In this document: one piece after another, positions 1-9,200 of the stretch | Position numbering within the stretch: position 1 is the stretch's first letter | How the letters are laid out: each line of letters starts with the position of its first letter | Source of the DNA: Umezawaea endophytica | Lineage (GTDB): Bacteria > Actinomycetota > Actinomycetes > Mycobacteriales > Pseudonocardiaceae | NCBI RefSeq assembly: GCF_025061645.1 | Contig: NZ_JANYMP010000002.1 | Coordinates: 1 to 64,000, forward strand | DNA length: 64,000 nucleotides | Direction of reading: 5' to 3' | Program-made: the position numbers and the translations under genes | The notes under the pieces: generated by a model | The model's input: the letters and a program-made list of their open reading frames with translations, nothing else | Database searches by the model: none | What the model was told of the DNA's origin: nothing

Positions 1-167
1 ACCACTTGAGGCCAAGGTCCCAAGACCATTTCACGTTTCTCGGATTCGGTTAGTTCGCAAGTGACTTTCGTGCCATCAGGTACTGCGTCGGCGAGGAAAG
101 CCAACTTCCATACGATTCCGACTTGGCCGGGTACATCCAGCACGGTCCCTGCGGGACGGTTCATCAT
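1..167 (-). CDS. Hypothetical protein, N-terminal part only (runs off the left edge)
   Basis: An open minus-strand frame starts at ATG 167-165 (or the adjacent ATG 164-162) and runs off the window after 55 codons. A GAGGG ribosome binding site lies 6 nt upstream of the first ATG. The visible protein begins MMNRPAGTVLDVPG and contains KLAFLADAVPDGTKV. I recognise no family. Third codon positions are richer in A/T than in most of the window, like the two genes to its right, so it probably belongs to the same acquired segment. Function unknown. Confidence 0.45.
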   Translation of the reverse strand, partial: MMNRPAGTVLDVPGQVGIVWKLAFLADAVPDGTKVTCELTESEKREMVLGPWPQV

Positions 168-421
168 CGCGACCCTCTGTTTAACAATCACTGTTACCTC
201 CCGTCGACGGGATAAGCTGGTGGGCAGTGGGGTCGACCGTTTCTGGTGCCGATCAACCCCACCGCCGTTCAGGGGCGGGTGGCGTGGGCGCTTGCGGGTC
301 GGGACCGCTATGCAGCTCGACGCCACCCGCTTCATCTCCTGAGGCATCCGTCAATCGGACGCGGGAGACGCTTCTTGGCTGATCATTTAGTTCCGTGTTC
401 GACCATTGAAGCCAATGTGGA

Positions 422-805
422 CTATGCGCCGTCCACTCTGAAGTCCGGATCATCTGGAATCACAATTACGTCTGCGCCCGTGGGGACGATCTGATCGAGC
501 AGGCGGAGGCGAACGACTTCATTAGGTGATAGATGATTCAGGTCCGGTAGCACTACGCCAAGTGAGTTGCCAATTGAAAGCGCGTCCACTAGTCGAATGA
601 AGCTCGTTCGGCCGGCATCGTTGCCGCCCGTGTGGCGATCCACAAATATCTCTTGGAGCTGGATGGATCGTGCGCGGCAGAACTGCTGAATCTCCTTTTT
701 TTGGAAAGCTATGAGGACCTCGTCTGCCTGGTCGTGCCGCACGTATCCGTACACGGTGGGGCCTGGTTCACGAGGAAAATTCCTGCTCGATTCGGCGATG
801 GCCAT
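422..805 (-). CDS. Small resolvase-like (serine recombinase N-domain) protein, probably inactive
   Basis: The protein has 127 residues and starts at ATG 805. The segment TVYGYVRHDQADEVL at residues 17-31 matches the first strand and helix of serine recombinases (usual pattern Y-x-R-V-S-x-x-x-Q). The rest follows the family's N-terminal fold, including a D-R-x-x-G-G stretch at 57-61 and R-x-x-F-x-x-L around 66-72. The catalytic serine position reads H-D, and there is no C-terminal DNA-binding or zinc-ribbon domain. It is therefore unlikely to recombine DNA and may be a decayed or repurposed domain. It lies divergent from the XRE regulator gene, with 228 bp between them. Family call fairly firm; function unknown. 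Confidence 0.6.
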   Translation of the reverse strand: MAIAESSRNFPREPGPTVYGYVRHDQADEVLIAFQKKEIQQFCRARSIQLQEIFVDRHTGGNDAGRTSFIRLVDALSIGNSLGVVLPDLNHLSPNEVVRLRLLDQIVPTGADVIVIPDDPDFRVDGA

Positions 806-1033
806 CAGAGAACCTCTGCCCGTCTGGTGACGGCAAAGTCGATGGCTGAGAGGTGGCAGGGCCTCGGTCTCTGTCGGGTTGTGTTGATTGCCATCGACGT
901 CACCTCCGGTTGCAGGAGGTAACGCTATGTGCGCGTCGACGGCTGAAGGGACAAGGAAGGGACAAAGGTTGCCGGTGTGCGTTCGCTGTACCGTGGAGGG
1001 AGCCTGACTCCTCCTGTAGCGAAGTAGGTCGCC

Positions 1034-2245
1034 ATGCCCACAGATGAAGGCCTCGACTGGGCCGGCAAGCGTGTGAGCGCGCAACGCAAGCTTCGAGGGC
1101 TTTCTCAACAGCAACTCGCTGACGCGGCAAACGTCAGCAAGAGCCTGGTCAAAGCAGTGGAGCAGGGTCGAGTTCCCGCGTCTGCCGCGTTCATCGCATC
1201 TGTATCCCGTGCTCTCCTGACCGACGCCGCAACCCTCCTGTCGCAGCCTTACCTGTTGGATGATCAGGACGGTCGCAGCGTTCACTCGGTCATCCCCGGC
1301 CTTCGGCGTGAGATCGCTTCGTATCGACTTCCGGTCGATGACAAGGTTCAGCCGCGTTCGTACTCCGACCTGTCTCAAGCGGTCGCTGCTGTCTCGAAGA
1401 AGCGCCACGCTGCGACGCTCGACACCCTAGGAGCTGAACTTCCGGGTGTTCTTTCCGAAATTCGAGTCGCCATAGAGTGGGCGAATCCATCGGACCGAAT
1501 GAAGCTTTACGGGTTGTTGGCCGAAGCTTATGCCGCCGCTGGACAGGTTGTCTGGAAGCTTGGCTATCCAGACCTGTCCTCGCTGACAACGGAACGTGTG
1601 GAGTGGGCTGCGAGGAAGTCTGGTGACCCGCTCGCGATTGCTGCCGCAGACTTCTACGTCGCCGGTGAATTGATCGCAGCAGCCGAGTGGAGCGGAGCGT
1701 TGAGATACCTTGACGATGCTCGGCACCGGATTGAGGACGAGGCACGTTCGGGCAACGAGGCAGCTCTATCCATGTACGGGGTTCTCCACTTGAAGTCCGG
1801 TCTTGCCGCAGCACGCGCGGGCGATGCCGTCACATCAGATAGCCATCTTGATGAGGCACGTGACACGGCCAGTCGTGTCCAGCCGGGGAGCGATTACTAC
1901 CGGCTTGCATTTGATGCTGACTCGGTAGCGATTTGGTCGGTCGGTTTGGCGGTAGAGCGACTTGACGGTACCGAAGCGGTAAAGCGCGCAGATGGTCTTC
2001 GATTCCGGTCCTCGACCCCGCGTGAGCGTGTCGGCCACCATTGGATCGACCTGGCTAGGGCGTATCAGTTGCATGGGAACCGTGAACGTGCGCTATCGAC
2101 ACTGGTGGTGGCAAGGAGGGTTGCGCCTCAGCAGGCCCGCTATCACCCTCAGGTCCGCGAAACCCTGGTGACACTTGCCGAACATGATCGCCGTCGATCC
2201 GAGTCTCTCGCAGGCATGGCCCGCTGGGTGGGCGTGAAGCTGTGA
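1034..2245 (+). CDS. XRE-family helix-turn-helix regulator with TPR-like C-terminal domain
   Basis: The protein has 403 residues. A Cro/C1-type HTH occupies about residues 11-65, with the recognisable RGLSQQQLADAANVSKSLVKAVEQG. The remaining ~320 residues are alpha-helical and Ala-rich with TPR-like spacing (for example AYQLHGNRERALSTLVVARR near 345), as in actinobacterial XRE regulators that sense a signal through a TPR domain. No strong ribosome binding site precedes ATG 1034. It is divergent from the resolvase-like gene and followed by an efficient terminator at 2403-2437. Codon use is less GC-biased than downstream genes, consistent with horizontal acquisition. Targets unknown; autoregulation of the divergent promoter region is likely by analogy. 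Confidence 0.75.
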   Translation: MPTDEGLDWAGKRVSAQRKLRGLSQQQLADAANVSKSLVKAVEQGRVPASAAFIASVSRALLTDAATLLSQPYLLDDQDGRSVHSVIPGLRREIASYRLPVDDKVQPRSYSDLSQAVAAVSKKRHAATLDTLGAELPGVLSEIRVAIEWANPSDRMKLYGLLAEAYAAAGQVVWKLGYPDLSSLTTERVEWAARKSGDPLAIAAADFYVAGELIAAAEWSGALRYLDDARHRIEDEARSGNEAALSMYGVLHLKSGLAAARAGDAVTSDSHLDEARDTASRVQPGSDYYRLAFDADSVAIWSVGLAVERLDGTEAVKRADGLRFRSSTPRERVGHHWIDLARAYQLHGNRERALSTLVVARRVAPQQARYHPQVRETLVTLAEHDRRRSESLAGMARWVGVKL

Positions 2246-2402
2246 GAGAGGTGGAGCAAGGCATGAGGGGGTTGATGCCCCTCAAGCCTTGCTGCCTGTC
2301 AGCTAGCTGGCACCACGGGGACCTACGGGCCTGATGGCCAACTCAGGGCCATGAGCAGCCACAATAGAGTTCTCATGCTGTGTAGTCAGCTCCACCAGTA
2401 CT

Positions 2403-2437
2403 AAGGCCGCTTACCGATCACGGTAAGCGGCCTTTTT
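2403..2437 (+). terminator. Strong intrinsic terminator
   Basis: A perfect 14-bp stem (2403-2416 pairing with 2421-2434, AAGGCCGCTTACCG) has a 4-nt ATCA loop and runs into a T tract (2433-2437). It lies 157 bp after the XRE regulator. The reverse orientation has a shorter matching A run, so it may also stop minus-strand transcription coming from the integrase remnant. Confidence 0.85.
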
Positions 2438-2478
2438 ACCGCAACCAGTACCGCAACGGCGGGCTAACTGACGCTCTC

Positions 2479-2655
2479 TCAGTCAGCGTCGAAGAACGTT
2501 CCCATGGTGTCCAGCGCGTCACGTTGAACACGCTCGATCACCTCGACATAGGTTCCGGTCGTGACCGTGATCGAGCTGTGCCGCAGGATTCGTTGAACGG
2601 TCGCCGCCTCCACTCCCATCGTGAACAACAGCGTCGCGCACGAGTGGTGGCTCAG
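2479..2655 (-). pseudogene. Tyrosine recombinase (phage integrase) C-terminal remnant
   Basis: The last ~58 residues of this frame match the C-terminal end of the tyrosine-integrase catalytic domain. They contain a degenerate H-x-x-H/R region (LSHHSCATLL), then GVEAATVQRILRHSSI with the conserved H-S helix, and TGTYVEVI with the catalytic tyrosine. Everything upstream (arm-binding and core domains, first catalytic Arg) is missing. The frame upstream of 2655 reads into the antisense of the DUF4265 gene, so an internal recombination or deletion joined the two. It is a dead fragment whose former element is probably the low-GC segment to its left. Confidence 0.75.
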
Positions 2656-2663
2656 CGCCGTCG

Positions 2664-3164
2664 TCAGGGAGACACGAAATCCTTGGAATCCGACCATTCC
2701 CAAAATGCGGTTTGATTGCTGATCTCTTCCTGGACCGAATCGAAGACCTGCTGCATTTCTGAGGTTTCCGTCACGTCGACGGCGACGTGGTGGTCGCCGT
2801 TCCACTCGCTCAGCAGTCCGGCGGCCTCCACGGCATCGCGCAGCGCGAATCGACTGTCCTTCGAGGGGCGTGGTTCTGCGAACAGCACCCGCAGGACTCG
2901 GCGGCCCGACTTGCTGATCACACTTTCGACGGAGTCCGAATGGCTCTTCTTCACCACATCGCCCAGTGCGAGGCCGTAGACGTAGAAGGGGATGCAGCAC
3001 ACCTCGTAGCCGGCGTCTTCCTCGAGTTCTTGGAGCCACAGTTGCTCAAGGGTGTTGTCGAGGTCGTACGGCGTCAGGTCGACCAGGGCCATGAAGTTCT
3101 TGTCGCGTCGCCACACGGGATCCTCATGACTGACGTAGGTGATTCCATCAATGGCGACCTGCAA
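2664..3164 (-). CDS. DUF4265-family protein, probable immunity protein of the adjacent Rhs HNH toxin
   Basis: The protein has 166 residues. The start is TTG 3164, chosen because GGAGGG sits 4-5 nt upstream (minus strand) and no in-frame ATG fits. The pattern H-E-D-P-V-W-R near residue 13, LEQLWLQELEEDAGYEVCCIPF at about 38-59, YGLALGDVV at 63-71 and SGRRVLRV at 86-93 matches DUF4265 proteins as I know them. The gene is co-directional with the Rhs gene and begins 66 bp after the Rhs stop, the classic toxin-immunity order. No signal peptide or membrane segment is visible, as expected for a cytoplasmic neutraliser. The last ~30 residues (SVQEEISNQTAFWEWSD onward) abut the integrase remnant and could be altered by that junction. 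The immunity role is inference from position. Confidence 0.7.
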   Translation of the reverse strand: MQVAIDGITYVSHEDPVWRRDKNFMALVDLTPYDLDNTLEQLWLQELEEDAGYEVCCIPFYVYGLALGDVVKKSHSDSVESVISKSGRRVLRVLFAEPRPSKDSRFALRDAVEAAGLLSEWNGDHHVAVDVTETSEMQQVFDSVQEEISNQTAFWEWSDSKDFVSP

Positions 3165-3230
3165 GATGCCCTCCGGCGAAATTCGAGGATGAAGACGTGG
3201 CAGGCCGCAGGACGGCCTGCCACGTTCAAC

Positions 3231-6200
3231 CTATGGGATCACCCTGGGACTTGCCACCGTTGCCCGCATGTTGGCAGGCCACCAAGCGGGGGGCCACTGT
3301 CCTGAGAAGTTCGGTGGCGGATTCATCGGCGCTACTCTGTCCCGCTTCGAACTGTTGCAGAAGACGCAAATCGGCGCGGTGTTCAAGTCCGTCAGGTCAC
3401 CTCCGCCGATTCGGGACTCCACGTGATCGATGGCTTGCGCCATGTTCGTCCTGCAATAGGCGCACTGGGGCTGGTTCAGCGGAGGATGCCATTGCTTTCC
3501 CACGCCGTAGTCCTTGCGCATGCTCGCCGGGATCGACTTCCCCGCTCCAGGGCCGTTGCTGGAGCCGCTGGGAATGGCGTGGACCGACACCCCAGGTGTT
3601 GGGCACACACCAGGAATGGGGTCGTTGATGTTGTGGGTCAGTACCGGTGTGTCACCGGCGAACACGTAGTACGTGTGCAGGCCGTCGACCGTGAGGTTGT
3701 AGACCAGCCGGGAGTTGGCGAACGGTCTGGTGCCGGTGACCGTGGCTGGGCGGTTGTCGGCTGTGGTGAAGGTGTAGCCGGGTTTCAGGTCTTCTGCGTT
3801 TACCCAGGTGTTGAGGTTGTCCACCCAGAACGGGTGTTCGTCGGTTGAGGTGAGGGTTCCGCTGCCCGCGTCGGTGGTGATGGTGATTTCGTGGAGCAGG
3901 CGTTCCGACTGGTGGGAGCGGGTGTCCGTCACCTCGCGCGGGCCGGTCGTGTCGGTGGTCGGGTCGGTGGCAAGGACGACGTCGCCCGCCGCGATGTCGG
4001 CGATGGGTTTGCGGGAGCCGTCGGCCAGCAGGACGGGGGTGTCGGCGGTGAAGCTGTTCTTCGCCCACGGGACGGTGCAGGAGCCGCCCGCGGCCGCTGA
4101 CTGCTTCGCCTGCTTGCCCTTGGAGCCCGGCTTCTTCCTGCCTGCACCCGCCAGGTCCATCAGGTCCTCGGCGTACGGGATGCCGGACGTGGCGAGGGTT
4201 TCCGCGACCTGGGTCTGTACGGCTTCCTTGATGATCTCGTGGCCGGTGCCGAGCATCGCGGTCTTGATCGTGTCGTAGACCTTGTTGAGGTCCTGCACGT
4301 TCGTGACCGTGGCCTGCACGATGCGGGCCGGGGCGTTGGGGACCGAGGAGACGATGTTCTTCGCGTTGGCCATGCGCGGCTTGAGGGCCGCGGCCATCGC
4401 GGGCATCGGGTTGGACTTGACGGCGGTCGCCACGGCGGCCTTGGCGGCCGTGGTGCGGCGGACCGCCGCCTGCCACGCGGCGGCTGCCGCGGCGGCTCGT
4501 TGGGCTGCCGCGGCGGCCGCCAGGGCGCGTGGGTCGGGTACCGCCTTGCCCGCTGTCGGGACGTCGCCCTTCTTGATCGGCATGCCGTCGGGGCCCTTGC
4601 CCGCCTTGCCGTCGGGGGAGCGGCGGACGTTCGGCGCGTCGGGCGTGCGCGGGGTCGGGACGTTGTCGCCCCGGCGCACCGCGTCCATGCCGCGGTTGCC
4701 CCACTTGGCCGCCGTGGCGCCCCAGCCGCCGAACGGGATCATGCCCGCGGCGGAGAGGCCCGCGTCGACGTAGTTGCCCTCCGCCAGGTACCACAGCGCG
4801 TTGACGCCGTCGGCGATCTCGCCGAAGCCGGGTACCAGGCCCGCGACGTCCAACGCGGTGTGCCCGACGGTCGAGAGGTTGTCGCCCACCCAGGAGACCG
4901 CGTCGTCGAACCAGCCGTGGCCGTCCGGGTCGAAGCCGTTCAACGGGGAGCCGACGCCGTAGACGTAGCGGTTGAAGCCCGCGGAACCCGGCCCGCCCTG
5001 CGTGACGGAGTCGCGGGAGATGAACGAACCCGCCGTCGGCTCGTACCAGCGCGCCCCCATGTTGACGCGGCCGCTGTCCGGGTCGGTCCAGTCACCTTGG
5101 AAGCCGACGTTCCGCTTGGTGCCCGTGCTCGCGGTGGGCTTGCCCCACGGGTCGTACGCGGTGGAGTCCTTGAGCGTCGAGGTGACCGGGTCGAGGCCGC
5201 CCACGACGTCGCCGTGCTTGTCGGACAACAACAAGCGCTTGTCGGCACCCGACGAGAGGGACAGCAGTTCGCCGGACAGGCCACGGCCGTAGGTCGCGGT
5301 GTCGTCGCTGACCGGGTCGATCTCGACACCTGAGTACTGGAACTTCTTGGCGCCGCGGGACACCGGGCGGTCGAGGCCGTCGTAGGCGTACTCGGTCGCG
5401 CCGACCTTGAGCAGGCGGTCGAAGGCGTCGAAGTCGAACGTCTCCGCCAGGCCCGAACTGGTCCTGGACGCCCGCGTGCCGCGCGGGGTGTACGCGTACG
5501 TGTAGTCGCCGTCGGACAGCATCCTGTTGCGCTGGTCGAACGTGACCGCCTTGCCGCCGTTGAGGATCCGGTTGCCCGACTTGTCCCACCCGTAGGCCGT
5601 GGTGGCGCCGTTCGACGTCCACGACAGCGTGCGGCCGAGGTCGTCGTAGGTGTAGGTCTGCTCACCGGCGCCCGCCGTGCCCGCCGTGACCTTCTTGGTG
5701 AGGCGGTCGACCTTGTCGTAGGCGTAGGTGACCGACGACAGGGCGGCGCCCGCGGCGTTCTTGGTGACGTCCGAGGTCTCGCGGCCGAAGTCGTCGTAGC
5801 CGAACGTCCGGATCCGGCCCGCCCCGTAGTTCATCGTCTCCAGGAGGCCGGACGCGGTGTAGCCGAAGCCGATCACGCCCCCGGTCACGCCGTCCTGCAC
5901 CGAGGACAGCCGTCCGCCGGTGTAGGCGAACCCGGTCGTGCCCGCGGCGTCGGTGCGCGACGACGGCCTGCCCTGCTCGTCGTAGGTGAACGACGACTGG
6001 CCGGACGGGCCCGCCGTCGCGGTCAGCAGACCTCGGTTGTCGTACTCGTAGGTGTTCGTGCCGCCCGGAGCGCTGATCGTCTTCGGCCTGCCGACCGCGT
6101 CGTACGTGACCTCGCGGTCGGCGGTGGCGACCGAGGCGCCCGCGCCCGTCTCCTTCTTCAACCGCCCGAGGCCGTCGTAGCTCCGGGTCCTGGTCACGCC

Positions 6201-9200
6201 GCCGGGGTTGGTCATGACCGTCGGCCTGCCCGACGCGTCGTAGGCGGCGGTCCACGTGCGGTCCGCCGGTGCCGGGTGGGCGGTCGTCGAGGGCTCGACC
6301 GTCGATTCGAGCTTGCCCAGCGCGTTGTAGGTGAAGAACGAGCTGTTCTCGCGGCCGTCGGTGAACCGCGTCGGACGGCCCGAGGTGTCGTAGCCGAACG
6401 ACGTGGTGATCGACTCGGTCGCCGACACCGGCTCGACCTGCTGGACCAGCTTGCCGAGCGCGTCGTAGGACGACCTGGTGACCTTGCCCGCGCCGTCGGT
6501 CGTGGTGAGCCGGTTGCCCGCGTTGTCGTAGCCGAACTTGAGGGTGCGGATGATCTGGCCCGCGGGGTTCAACTCGTACTGCTCGACCTGGTTGCTCGCC
6601 TGGTCCAGCTTGCTGTACCTGGCGCGGCCCTGGCCGTCCTTCGAGTACACCTGGTTGCCGAAGCTGTCGTAGCCGAACTGGCTGACGACCCCGGCCGGGT
6701 CGGTGGTGGTGGTCCGCTGGCCGAGCTTGTCGTAGGCGAACCTCGTCACCTCGTTCTTGGGCGAGGTGACCGTTTCCAAGTTGCCCGCCGCGTCGTAGGC
6801 GAGCTTGGTCTCGAACGCCGCGGGTTGCGGGCGCAGTTCGATGGCGGTCGACGTGACCGGCCGGTCGAACTGGTCGTAGGTCTTGCGGGTCTCACCGCCG
6901 GTCGGGTCGGTCTCGGACAGCACGCCGCCGGTGTGGGTGTAGCTGTAGCGCCAGCTACCGCCGGGCTCCGACGGGTTCGCGGGGTTCGGGTCCTGCTTCT
7001 CCACCAGGCGACCGCGCTGGTCGTAGTACATCCGGATGACGGAGCCCGCCGGGTCGGTGGTCCTGGTGGCCCGGCCCATCGCGTCGTACTCCGCGGACAC
7101 CACGCCGACGACCGGGTCGGCCGCGCCGGGCGCCCGGTAGGACGGCGACTCGGTGCGGACCGTGCGGCCACCCTTGTCGTACGCCAGCTTCATGACGCCA
7201 CCCGCGGGGTTGCGGATCTCGGTGACCTCGCCGAAGGCGTTGTACCCGGTGGACGTCGTCGGCCTCTTGAGCGACGGCGCCTGGCCGTTCTCCTCGGTCA
7301 TGACCGGCGGCTGGACCACCGACGCGGTGCGGCCGCGCTCGTCGTAGCGGTACTCCGTGGTGTGGTCGGCCGCGACTGCGCCCGTCACGTTGCCCAGCGG
7401 GGCGATGACGGACTTGACCAGGTCCCGCTGGTCGTAGGTCGTGCGGGTGACCACGGGGCCGGTCGCCCCGCCCCGCAGCGTCTCCTTGACCTGCCTGCCC
7501 CAGGTGTCGTACTCGAAGTCGACGATCTCGCCGAACCAGGCGTTGAACGACCCGGCGTTCGAGTAGGCGCCGGTCCTGGTGACCTGCGTGATGTTCCCGC
7601 TGAGGTCGTACTTGTACTCGGTGCGCCTGCGGAGGGTGTCCGGTTCCTGCACGGTCGCCGCGAGCCTGCCGGTGGCGTCGACCTCGTGCTTGACCACCTT
7701 GCCGCCCGCGCCGACCTGCTGGACCAGGTTGCCCGCCGCGTCGTAGGTGTTCTGCTGCACCAGGACGGCCTCGGTGGGGGACTTGCCGTCCGCCTTGGCC
7801 TTGATCTCCTTGACCAGGCCGTCGCCGAAGTAGCCGTACTGCGTGCGCCGTCCCATCGCGTCGACCTGGACGGACAGCCTGCCCGAGTGGTCGTACTGGT
7901 TGGACTCCAGCACCAGGTCGGGCAGCGGGGCCTCGGGGTCGGCGGCGGGCGGGACCTCGGTGGCGCCCGGCGTGATCGCCCTGCCGTGCCAGCCGACGAG
8001 CCTGACCTGCGCCACCCGGTTGCGGGCGGTGTAGGTGTAGGTGGTCTTCACGCCGTTCGCGTCGACCGCCCACGTCCGGTTGCCGAACTGGTCGTAGCCG
8101 AAGGACGCCTCGTTGCCCGTGGGCCCGGTCGCCTTGGTCATCCGGCCGTACTCGTCGAACTCGAACGTCGACCTGCGCGGGTTGCCGGTGTCGGCGGAGT
8201 CGACGACCTCGGCGGCCTTGGTGTTGCCGTCCTGGTCGTACTCGGTCTTCGCCGTCTCGGTGCGGGTACCGCCCGAGACCGCGTTGGTCGTCGCCGGGTA
8301 GGTCACCTCGGTGACGCGGCCGGACCTGTCGTACTTGAACGTCGTGCGCACGCCGCCCGGCTGCGCGTCGGAGTACTCGGTCGCGGCCTTCTTGCGGCCG
8401 AGTTCGTCGTACTCGAACCGCGTGCGCAGCCCGGCGGGCGACACCGTCTCGGCGAGGTCGCCGTTGCGGTAGTACCTGTTGAGGGTCGTCGCGCCGCGCG
8501 GGTCGGTGGTCGCCTTGAGCAGTCGTCGCGGCGCGAAGCCGCTGTCGACCGCGGGATCGGTGTCCAGCCCGGTGTAGGTGTGGAACGTGGACCCGCCGTC
8601 CGGGCTGGTCTCCCTCTCCAGATCGCCGAAGTCGTTGTAGTCCGACGTGGTGAGGTAGGTGTTGTCCGTCGGACCCGACGACCTCGCGTCACGGGTCGCG
8701 ATCAGCTTGTCCGCGCGGGGATCGGTCGGGTCGGCGGACGCGGGGTGGTAGTCGTAGTAGGTCGTCTGGCAGTTGCCCTCCTCGCGGCAACTGATCTTCG
8801 ACTTGAGGTTGCCGCGGTCGTCGTGCACGAGCTGGGCCTTGTTGCCCTCCTCGTCCACGACGGTGGTCTGGAAGCCGGAGGAGTCGTAGTCGTACAGCCG
8901 GACGCCGAGGCTCACCACGAGCCCGTTGCAGGTGACGACGCCGTCCGGGTTCGTCGTGCAGTCGCGGCCGACGACGTCCTCCGGACGTGGGCCCGGCCCG
9001 ATCGGGGTGACCTGGCGCAGGATCCGGCCCTTGAGGCCGTCGAAGTCGTAGTACTGCGGCCTGCCCGCCGGGTCGACCACGCGGACGGAGCGGATGACGT
9101 TCGTCTCCGAGCCGCCGATCGTGGGCACGTCCAGCAGCCACTTGCCGCCGTCACCGTCCACGTAGGACTTCATCCGGTCGTTCACGTGGTCGTACTCGAC

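Larger units (their letters stand above)
1..2700. mobile_element. Probable remnant of an integrated genetic element
   Basis: This stretch has lower GC and relaxed third-position use compared with everything to its right. It holds a short ORF, a catalytically degenerate serine-recombinase domain protein, an XRE-type regulator, an isolated strong terminator and the C-terminal stub of a tyrosine integrase. These are typical passengers of actinobacterial integrative elements. Neither an intact integrase nor a clear pair of attachment repeats is visible. Calling it an element scar is inference from gene content and composition; the left boundary lies outside the window. Confidence 0.4.

Noticed and set aside
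168-421. Short ORFs in the 254-bp gap between the partial ORF and the resolvase-like gene
   Set aside because: No ribosome binding site, no recognisable sequence, overlapping frames on both strands.
2656-3039. Upstream part of the integrase frame as a longer protein
   Set aside because: It is an alternative frame of the DUF4265 gene with no recombinase similarity.
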